A stretch of 64,000 bases of DNA from Strongylocentrotus purpuratus (lineage: Eukaryota > Echinodermata > Echinoidea > Camarodonta > Strongylocentrotidae), in contig NW_022145611.1 of the NCBI RefSeq assembly GCF_000002235.5, positions 744,001 to 808,000 on the forward strand, written 5' to 3'. Positions 37,024-48,800 of the stretch are shown piece by piece. The notes beneath the pieces are model-generated. The model searched no databases. It saw only the letters and a list, made by a program, of their open reading frames with translations, and was not told where the DNA came from. Both the position numbers and the translations under genes were made by a program. Numbering within the stretch: the stretch's first letter is position 1; the number at the start of each line of letters is the position of its first letter.

Positions 37024-37059
<36 letters not shown>

Positions 37060-40000
37060 AACACTCTTTCTCTTTTTTTCTTTTACTCCATATTTCTCTT
37101 TCTCCCTCTCTGCCTGCCTCTCTCAATCAATCTCTGTATATTCTAAATAATAGCTACTGTCTGATACTCATAGTAAAAAAGATCAATTTTGAACTGAAAA
37201 CTCAGGTATTTAAAATCTTGAGGGGTGATAAGTTTATGAATTAATGGATTTAAAGGAAACCTCTCCCCAAATTATAAATAAGAGCGTGGTCTTCAGGGAT
37301 GACGGTTTCACATAAATCAAATAGATTTGTTTACTGCTATATTTTAATATTTTTAAATAAATGAGTTACAATTGTTTCCCATTAATATATATTTCTCAAC
37401 TATGATTTTTCCTTATTGAAAAGTAAAGGTTTTCTTTCTGAATTAAAAAGTCTTTCCAACTGAAGTATACAAGGTTGCCTTGTATGTCACATTATCAAGA
37501 AAATGGCTGTGCCCATGTGCACACTTTTGTAAGAATGGTTGTACATTAAAAGGCAGGAATAAATCTCATCATTCACCATACCTACACTTATTCTTTGGGG
37601 TGAGGTTTGCCGTAATAAAACATTACATCTTCCAATATATTGTTATTTTCTATTACTATACAGCCTTGCTAATTCCAGTAACTCACTAGCAGCAGCCAGA
37701 ACACTATGTCAGTGGGTTGAGGTAACAGGAAAGCTAGTGAACAAGGTTGAGTCATCTCATGTCAAGAGTGCCCTCTCTGGTCCATCACCTATCCCGCAGA
37801 AGCTACTCCTCTATGTGACTACCCACTGGGACCATCCAGTAGATGTGAGATATCTATCAATGTAGTTGTACCATTTCTTGTGTGACATTTTGATTCATGA
37901 AAGATTTGTATTTGGAGAGAGTATTAAGGGAGCGAGAAGATAGAGAAAGAGAGACAGAGACAGACAGACAGACAGAAAGAGGGACATACAGATGGAGATG
38001 CTTTGGAGTAAAAAAAAAAAAATGTAGAAGTGTGATATGGAGAGAGGAGAGAAATGTTGGGGTATTGAGAAAGACAGCAAAAGTAGAAGAAAAAAATTGT
38101 TTGAGTGCAAAGGTAGAAAAGGTTATGAAAAGGAGACTTGATCATCATGATCATCTATACAGGAGTGTAGGATATCCTGTAGGTCTCCCGGTCAGATCAC
38201 TTGGTACATTAGTAAAAGTCTATAAATCAGTGCATGCGTGGATGTCAGACTATGCTATTACAAAGTTTGTATGACCAAAAAAATTCCAAGCTGTGTTTAA
38301 ATGAATCAATGCTTTAGCAGTTACTAGAGACACTGGTAAATTGTTCCAAGACTGGATGACCCGTTTGCTAAAAAAGTTACTCCTGACATTCAATCGACAG
38401 CAAGTAGAGAATAACTTAAATGAATGGCCTCTTGTTCTCTGATACTGTCATATCACAAAAAAGCATTCTGGATCGAGTCTATCTATACCGTGAAATATCT
38501 TGAAAACCTGGACCGTGTCCCCTCTTTCCCTCAGGTAATGTAAAGAGTAGAGATTGAGCCATTTAAGCCTTTAGCTGTAAGATAGGGCACTGAAACCTGG
38601 GAACAGCCTCGTCGCTCTACGTTGCACAGCCTCAATTCTCCTGTCATCAGTGATGAACCTAGGGCTCCAAGCAACACTACAGTATTTCAAATGAGGACCA
38701 ACCATCGCCTTATACAAAGGCAAAAATATGTCGGGTTCAATATTAACAATGCACGCTTGATAAGGCCCAGCATTTGGTTGGCTTTCTGGATAGATGCAAA
38801 GATGTGTTGACGAAAAGTGAGTTCACTGTCACTTAGAACACCAAGATCCCCTTCAGATTTAACATCTTCCAATACGACATTCTCCATTGAGTAGGAACAG
38901 TGCAGGTTATTATTTCCTGTGTGGAGAGTTTTATACATGTACTTCTGGAAATTCAAAGGAAGTCGCCAATCAAATCTTCTTGTAACAATCTGCAGAAGTC
39001 TGTATTTGGTACTCTTGGTAAATCTTGGCGTCATCGGCATAAAGCTGTGTGAGGCTTGTCAAACTATCTGGCAGATCATTAAAGTGGACATTCAAAGAAA
39101 ATCCCAAATATGTCAACTAAATGTATTACTAGAAACTGCAGGCCTGATAACAAAAAAATTTTTTTTAATCGGTTTCCCGATTTTTTTTCTTCTTCCCAAT
39201 TTCTAAAATTTTTTTTTTTAAAAAATGGCTATGTTTATTGGTTTTTGTCCAAGTCAAACATCCAAGTTCAATAAAAAAAATGAGTGCTGTTATCAGAACA
39301 ATCAATCTCACTGAATGAATTTACACAGTTTGGACTGTTTGGTCATATCGATTGGTAGCTGGCATTGTTCTGCCCTGCACTGGTAAAAGATATCTGAGCT
39401 GAAAAACTGGCCTGTTGCAGATTTTAGCTTTTAATTGTGAATCTACCCTATTAAAATACTTAAATGAAGACTTAATCATGGTATTAATTTGTTATTGTAT
39501 CCCCCTGCAGTATGCCGGTGGGGTCCTTTGGATTCAGCAGCGTTATGCCGGGGCGTCCGCCGCGTCATATTCTTGTGTGCGCTCTAACTGCCACATTCCT
39601 TGACGGATTTCTTTCAAGTTTTGTATGGAGGTGTATCTTTGTATAATCTACACACCTATAACTTTTGGTGATGCTGCCCCCAGTGTTCCGTCTTCTATAG
39701 GTAAAAGGCCATATTTTTGTAGATGGTTTGTGTGCAAACATTTCTGAAGGGATTTTGTTCAAATTTAAAAAAAAGTTGTATCTTGGTATAATCTACAAGC
39801 CTATAGATTTTGGTTATGCTGCCTCCAGTGTTCCGTCTTTTATAGGGTCAAAGGTCATATTTTGATAGATGCCTTGTGTGCACTCTAGTGTGCGGTCTAA
39901 CTGCATCATTTCTCGATGGATTTCTTTCAAATTTTGTATGGAGGTGTATCTTGGTATAATCTACACACCTCTAACTTTTGGTGATGCTGGCCCCAGTGTT

Positions 40001-42797
40001 CCGTCTTCTGTAGGGTAAAAGGTCATATTTATGTGGATGGTTTGTGTGCGCTCTATAGGCCACATTTCTCAAGGGATTTCGTTCAATTTTTGAACGAAGG
40101 TGTATCTTGGTATAATCTACAATCCTATAGATCTTGCTGATGCTGCCTCCAGTGCTCCGTCTTTTATAGGGTCAAAGGTCATATTTTGATAAATATCTTG
40201 TGTGCACTCTAGTGTGCAGTATAACTGCATCATTTCTTGACAGATTTCTTTCAAATTGAGTATGAAAGTGTATGTTGGTAAATTCTATGTACCTATAATA
40301 TTTGGTGATGCTGCCAACAGTGTCCCGTGTTTTATAGGGTTAAAAGGTCATATTTTGGTGGGTGTCTAGTGTGCGCTTTGCAGGTCATATTTCATGACGG
40401 ATTTCTTTCAAATTTTGAATGGAGATGTATCTTGGTATAATCTACACCTCTACACATCTACATCTACACCTTGTTTCGTCTTCTATATGGTCAAAGGTCA
40501 TATTATTTTATGCGCTCTAACTGCCACATTTCTTGACGGATTATTCTCAAATGTTGTATGGAGGTGTGTCTTAGTACAATCTACACATCTTTAGTGTTTG
40601 GTAATGCTGCCACCTGTGTTCTGTCTGTTATAGGGCCAAAGGTGATATTTTGGTGGCTGTCTTTTGTGCGCTCTAACCGCCACATCTCTTGACAGATTTC
40701 TTTCAAATTTTCTAAAGAGATGTATTATACTCTAATCTACACACATAAAGTTTTGGTGATGCTGCTCTTAGTCTTGACAATTGTGGTGATGTCTACGTCA
40801 TCCTTTTGTTTCAGGGAGAGGGGATCTTTGTCCCTCCTTCGAACATAAGGATGACACAAAATCGCTGCCACTGCCGGGGGATACATTCGCATTGCGCGGC
40901 AATACAGATTGCGATATTTCTAGTTCAAATGAAATTTAGAATAATAACTAAATTCATATCAATTTATTATAACTCTAAACTACCAGTATGTTCTGTTCTC
41001 TCTCTTTACAGGGTATCCGTCATCAGACTAAAGCAATATTTGAAGGTGTAATGAAAATACATGTAAAGACTGTCAATGGAGGTGAGATTAAGAAGGTTGA
41101 GTTTAAGACAGTAATGTCCAATGGAAAATAAATGAAATGAAATTCTTTATAGTATTCTCAATATTTAGCCTAGTATAATCATGAGAGAGGGCAAAAGTAA
41201 TGTTGAAAGTCTGAATTTGGATGTGAATAGATCTGAAATGACTAGGACATGGTACTAATGTCCTTTGGAAGGCATTAATATACATTTGCCAATTCGTACT
41301 CAGGAGAGAAATGGGGACCTAGTAGGATGACGAAAGTCTTTGAGTTAGTAATTGCCATATGCTGTCACAGTGACCATATGGTAGGAATACTCCCCAGGGA
41401 GTAGAGATAGTGCACATTGTGCATGAATGGCCGGGGCAATAATATCTGTAAAGGGCTTAGAGATGGTTTTTCGCATTAAGCGCTATATGAATCCAGATTA
41501 TTATTATTATTAACTGGGCAATCAACATTTTATGAAGATATAATTTTGCTAGTTTGATAACTCATTTACAAGTAGTGCACTTCATTCTTATTGTGACTTT
41601 TGTGAGATCTTCAGTTTTAATCGTTGTAATCATAACTGTCTTGTTAACTGTTTAACCCTCGTTCAGATGTAACGCAGTGAACCACAGCGTTCTTTTATTC
41701 TTCAATATTTTTGTAAGTGTAATTTGCTTTACATTTCTGTCAGTGTAGGACCTTAGTTGTATGCAGTTACAATTCACTTACCTACACGTTGTAAACAGAA
41801 TTGTGCGGCAGTTTACCACTTCATGTGTGAATGACCCTTTACCTGTACTAGTGAATGACAAGTGGAGGTTGTTTGCAATGAAGGCCTCTAGATATACCAC
41901 TTCATGTGTGAATGACCCTTTACCTGTAACAGTGAATGACAGTGGAGGTTGTTTGCAATGAAGGCCTCTACATATATCACTTCATGTCTGAATGACCCTT
42001 TACCTGTACCAGTGAATGACAAGTGGAGGTTGTTTGCAATGAAGGCCTCTAGATATACCACTTCATGTGTGAATGACCCTTTACCTGTACCAGTGAATGA
42101 CAGGTGGAGGTTGTTTGCAATGAAGGCCTCTAGATATATCACTTCATGTCTGAATGACCCTTTACCTGTACCAGTGAATGACAAGTGGAGGTTGTTTGCA
42201 ATGAAGGTCTCTAGATATATCACTTCATGTCTGAATGACCCTTTACCTGTATCAGTGAATGACAAGTGGAGGTTGTTTGCAATGAAGGCCTCTACATATA
42301 TCACTTCATGTCTGAATGACCCTTTACCTGTATCAGTGAATGACAAGTGGAGGTTGTTTGCAATGAAGGCCTCTACATATATCACTTCATGTCTGAATGA
42401 CCCTTTACCTGTATCAGTGAATGACAAGTGGAGGTTGTTTGCAATGAAGGCCTCTACATATACCACTTCATGTCTGAATGACCCTTTACCTGTATCAGTG
42501 AATGACAAGTGGAGGTTGTTTGCAATGAAGGCCTCTACATATATCACTTCATGTCTGAATGACCCTTTACCTGTATCAGTGAATGACAAGTGGAGGTTGT
42601 TTGCAATGAAGGCCTCTACATATATTCTCTTATTTGTGTGATAAAAGATACAGAAATTCAAAGTGCACTATGCCTGTCATTTTATCTTGCTAGAGTATTT
42701 TTTAGACTGCATACTGCATCATGGACGAATGGAGCCAAAGCATTATGGATCTCTAACTGAATTACATTGATAGTTTGAGTGAACAAAAATCTTCTTG

Positions 42798-42828
<31 letters not shown>

Positions 42829-45800
42829 ATACTAGTTTCTGTACACCAAGACCCTTTCATACTAGACACCCTGTCCACACTGCTAAGCACAGACTGGCAT
42901 ACAAGGGGCAAGTATGGACCACTAGGATGCATTTTTGAGATGGAAGGAGCATCAAATGTGATCAACCTCTATCCAGGGGTTCTTAAACAACTTCTGGCAG
43001 TGATGGGTGAACACGCTATGGCAACTCATGTAAGTTTAATCATCATCATCATTAAGCGTATGCTTAAGTGACCAACTGTATAGAAAAATGACCTGTCTAT
43101 AAAGGCCACATTTCTTTTAGTAACCTGTACGTAATACCACACATAGGAGCATCACTTTCCTGGCTGTGTACTAAAAGCTGTGCTTTTTATTCTCAACATT
43201 TCAAAAACCACTGTACAAAACTCCACTGATTTCACTAAAAATCGGTACTTTAGTGACAATTGATGACACCTAAAGAGCAGTAAAATCCATTTTTTTCAAC
43301 TTAAAGATGTTAAAAAGAATAATTTAAAAATTCAAATTGTAAGTCTACTGTCAAACTTTGCTTACAGCCGCATCGGCATGATTGTATGCAGTCTATGCAG
43401 TATTGTGTGGTGTGTGTATTTGTGTATGGGTCTAATAATACCTGCCTCACAGCAAGCATGCAGTGCTAGAGGTCAATACGCATTAGCATTGACTCTCTAT
43501 GCTTTGCTGGAGTGCGTAATACCACCTTCATATAAAGACCACTTTTACTGTTTCCTTTAATTCATCTTTATATACAGGTTGGACTTTTGATCAGAATATT
43601 TTATTGTTCTTTTTGTGTTGCCTTCTATTTTGATATGTGTAGATTTGCTGTTTATTTTGCAATGGTATGAAGTGTTGCTACAGTGTTTCTGTCACAACTG
43701 GGTATGTCCAGAGGACTTTGACATGTTTTACTAGATTAAGTTGTTTGACCAACTCCCTCATAAATACAATAATTAATACCAGAAACCAAGGTATATTAAT
43801 TTAATAAATTCATTAATCATTATAATAGCATGAATTGAATAATCACAATATGATGGCTAATTGGCTATGTGATATAATACGCACATGCGCACAGTATTGA
43901 CAGTAATAAGGTAGTCACACTAACAACAGATGGAACAAAAATATTATATTACCCCAAGTGACCAAGAATTGGATAGTGTTTAGGTTAATTTAGGGTTAGG
44001 TATAGATTGTGGCTTAAGGTTAACGTTAACAAATTCAGGTAAAATAAGAAATGAACAGCAGGGCATTTGTCACCAGAGCATGTGTCATTGCACTTTTTTG
44101 TTGTTTTTATAATGCAGTCATGTGAAGTGATAGAGAAACTGTTCAACCAACACAAGAGGGAGCTACAGCATACGGAGGGTAACTCTTCCCTCCTGTGGAA
44201 TGAAACTTGGGTTGTACCAATCCTCGCTGTCTTGAGTGACCAAACCAAACCCAGCAAACAGAAAGGATTCATTATTGATGTGAGTTATATAACTACATTT
44301 CTGAAAGATAGCAATATTCTTCTTGTAAATTTGAACTACCCTCTGAACTGGTCGAAATAGTCTTGAACTAAGCAATAATGGAACAAAAGATATATTTGTT
44401 ATGTAAATATTTGTAAAATATTTGTGTAAACTTCTAGTTGAAATCTCTCAAATTAATTATTAAACTCAATCAGCATTATCGTTGTAATTGATAAATTTAG
44501 TCTGTGTTGGAGGTAGTATATGAGGACTCGTATAAAATATTAATGAATGTTCTTTTATGTAGCAATAGTTCCAGTTACAATAACCGATCAGAGTGCTTTA
44601 CATTGTACTTCCCTAGTCATGGAATTCAATTACAGTTCTGCACTGCCAGTGCACTTTCTCCTCACAGAGCAATCCAGCCATTTTATAGGGATACTTTCAG
44701 AGTTATCATTATTATTGTTTGATTGTAAACTGTTTTTTAAAAAATTACATTTTTTTTACTTCAAATATAGTACCTCATCCCCAAACTTCTCAAATGCAGT
44801 CCACCAAGCCTTGCCTTCATCATACAACACCTGAGCTCTCAGGAGCCTTTCAACGCTCCAAGAATGAAAGAAGGCAACCCTTCTCAAACTCAACCTCTTA
44901 CAGCTGATGCTGTCAGGAGTAAGGAATGTTTCCATGGCAACCACGAATCATCATCCTCATCCTGTGATGGTGGTAAATTGGGGGCGCTTCTATCATGTCT
45001 GAAGACGGCTAGGTCTCTAGGATTGCTCAAGAGTGGTCAGGATGCAGATACGACAAAGAAAGAGAAGAGACAAGAGAGAGTAGAGGAAAAGAAAGAAGAG
45101 GGGTTGGATTCGAGAGGAAAGGAAGATGAGGAAGCGAGATTATGGAAGGGCCTTGTACCTGTCAGACTTCTCTGTCAAGCTCTCAGTCACTCCACTGATC
45201 AGGTATGGAAGATTGTTTGACGACACATACTCCATAGACGATTTCTCCTCGCCCATTTACCCACAGTCACTAAAGTCCTTACTTCAACCCGAGATCATTA
45301 ATTCTGTGAGATATTATCGATATCTATAATATTAATTGGCACAGCAAAGTATTGTCTACAGTTATTATGTTGTGTTGTAGTGTAGTACCGCCTTGCATAA
45401 CTTTGCTCTTTCTGTATGACTTACATGTAGGTTCTGCATGCGCATAGTATCACCCTTGCATTCCTCAATATCAGAAATAAAAACAAAAAGTTATGGCAGT
45501 CTTTCTACATAATTTGAAAGCAGTAAATGTCTTTTCCATCGCATCATAAGTTCAGCATGTTGATCTTAATTCCTATTGGTGTGGGAAAAATTCTTGTTCA
45601 GGGACCTAGTCCCTGCCCAAAATTTTCAAGTCACACTCAGGTTCTGCATAGCCTTTAATGACTCGGGTCTAACTACACCTTGCATGGTGAATTTGAGCAA
45701 ATATAAAACAAGATCAGAGGAGGAGGAAAAATATATTCATCAAGTCGTTCGTAACCTCGGCGTCACTGTTGATAATGTACTGAATATGAAACAACACATC

Positions 45801-48800
45801 AGGAATACTTGTCGGACGGCTGCCTTTGGTATCTCCAGGATTAGTAAACTTCAAAAATATTTGGACAGACAGTCTACAGAATGATTGATCCATGCTTTTG
45901 TGACTTCTCATTTAGATTATTGTAACGGATTGTACTTTGGCTTACCCAATTCCACCATTTCTCCACTCCAACGTATTCCAAACATGGCAGCCCGTCTCAT
46001 TACCAAAATCAGAAAATATGAACACATAACTCCCATTCTTAGACCTCTTCATTGGCTACCTTTTTTTAACTCGCATTCAATTTAAGATTCTTTTGTTAGT
46101 ATTCAAAATTTAACATGGTTATGCTCCATCATATTTAAACGACCTTCTCAAACCTATTGTTCCATCTCACTTTCATTACGGTCAACTACACATGCTAATT
46201 TCCAATACGCCCCTGGTCCCCGAGCCATTACCCATTACAGAGATCGTACTTTTACTATTGCAGCCCCTTGATTATGGAACAGTTTACCAATTATTATTCG
46301 ACAATCCCCATCTGTAGAGTCTTTTAAGGCAAGTTTGTGAAGTATTTTTTGTTTAATAGTAAATTATAGGGCAATTTTGTTTAGATAAGTTTTTAATTAT
46401 CTGTAATGTTATTATAAGAATTATGTATTATTATTGCTGTATGTTTATTTTACGTTGTACTTTGTTGTATTAAATATAATTTATTATTATTATCAAATTG
46501 GGATCTGATATGGTTATCACTATCCTGCTGCGCTTTTATCTTTCAGATTCGAATTGATACTATCGGTCTCCTGTGTGACTCTAACAAGACAACAGAAGAT
46601 GTCTCTGAGATAGATCTCTCTCTTCTCATCTTCTCCCTTCCTCTCAATCTTAACAATCCATCTCCATCTTTCAGGCAACAACTCATTAGTCATATCAAGA
46701 AAGTAAGTACAATATATTCTCCCTCCTCTCTCTCTTCTCTCTCTCTCTCTCTCTCTCTGCTTCTGTCTCCCTTTCTGTCTCCCCCTCTCCTCTTCTGTCT
46801 CCCCCTCTCCTCATCTTCACTCAACCCTCAATCTCAACAATCCCTCTCCATCCTTTGAAGGGATCCGGTAACTTTGTCTTAGGAGAACTATAGCGCTTGG
46901 AGAGGATGGGTGGCCACCCATCCTCTCCAAGCGCTATAGTTCTCCTCAGAACTATAAGCTAAGAAAGATAACCAACAGTCTTTTTCAAGACTACACCAAC
47001 AGACCCTAAAGAAAGATTACCGAGAGTCCTTGTCAGGACTCCTCAATCCTCCCTCTTTCTCACATGGTGCATCCACAAGCCTACTGTATACATCTTTCTT
47101 TAAATACCGCATATCAGATTCTAGGCCTCTGATTGGTCAAAATTGCAGGCATGAAATTCGTTACTGACTGGGCATAGTTCTCCTTGGGTGTACTATGCAG
47201 GCCTGATAATTACCTGATTTTTTCCTGATTTTTTCCTGATTTTGTTTTTCTTCCCGATTTTATCCTGATTTTCCCCTTATTATCTCTATTCTTCCTAATT
47301 TTTTCCCAATTTCTTACTCAAAAGGGGGGAAATATTGTTAGATGTCATTCCCCCCCCCCCCCCGAATCCTCTTCTTTCTTTTTTGTTTACTCAAGGGGGG
47401 CGTGGTTGAGGGGACCAAAAAAAGTGCTCATTTTCACCCCTGACTATGCAAGGACACAGTTTTTGTGCATAAAGTTAACACACAGTGAGACACGCGCACT
47501 GCTCATAGACGGGTAAATATCCCTAGACTCTACATAGAAATACATTTTGATAAGCATATTTTGAGAATAGACACGGAAGATGCGGTATATGCAACAAATA
47601 TTGACTCCTTATTTTTTGAGCCACAGTTAAAACAAAAAGCTCCTCTGTGATCTTGAGATGGCACAGTACAGTTTCAAGATCACCTTGAACAATCATTTTA
47701 ACACTCACAGCAGTCAATATTTGCCTACTAAATTGTGATATGTGTGATTCCTTTGATATGATGTGCTTTTTAACTTTTTCTTTCAGCTTCTTTTTCGCTT
47801 GAGAGAAAGTGGAAGAATCCTTTTCAAGAAATCACAGAGAGCTCAAGATCTCCAGGATTATCACTCAAGATTACTTCTAAAGTATAAGGTTTGTTTCTTC
47901 TCTACTAAAACCTTGGAGATTTATGTAGGCAAATGCTTGTCGTCCTGTAATCTGGACCCTACAGTGCACTATTTTTTTAAAAGTTATGACAAATAATTAT
48001 GGGAATTAATAATGATAATAATAATAAATTTATATAGCGCAGCTTTTATACAAAACATATTCAGCTGCGCTGAGTTTAGGATATGTTTTTCCATCTGATT
48101 TTATTCTGTGTGTGACATTGATATCTTGAACTTCGTATAGTACAATTTTCTGGTCCTTCTACCTATCAGAAATTGATAGTTCTTTTGACATAAAAGCAAG
48201 GTTACGCTATTCTTTTGCTTTAGAACCAACCTTCAAATATCTTTCTAAATAGAAACCTTACTAAGTTGAATTATACTTTGTGATATCCTTTTATTCTATT
48301 GCCTTGTAATTCTTTGTCATGATGTAATGTGTTCCCTAATATTTTGAAGCGCCTTGAGCATTTAATTAAAATGGATAATGGTGCTTATATAAATCTCATG
48401 TATTATTATTATTATTATTGATAGGAAATTGTCTCATATAGAAACCTATAGAACTTATAAAACAATGCAAAAACAACACTTGTTTGAGCTGGAAAAATCT
48501 GTATTGCATTTATAACAATGAGTCTAAGAATGCTGATGTATCTGTGAGAGGTTTTCAGATTTATTGTTGATTAATTTGCTTCATGATTCTTTTGTTTTTA
48601 CTTCCCCATTGTAGGATTTCCTTGATTGGTTATGTTCAGTGATGTTTCATAGTCTAAGGCCAGGGTTTGGTTATGCATGTAGAGCTACTTCACTCCAGGC
48701 CCTAACAGCAATCCATGCAACCTTCACGTCTTCAATCAATGGTAAATTAAGCCTTGTTCATATATGACATGGTAAACCGTCTCAATACACTGCCACAGTA

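Noticed and set aside
36749..37150. Ser/Leu-rich and Arg/Glu-rich frames over the CT tract
   Set aside because: They are translations of a (CT)n microsatellite, with equivalent frames on both strands.
41888..42661. Long repeat-protein frames on both strands (257 and 230 codons)
   Set aside because: They are a by-product of an 81-bp minisatellite. A 1-bp deletion in one copy breaks both frames, and the array lies in a THADA intron.
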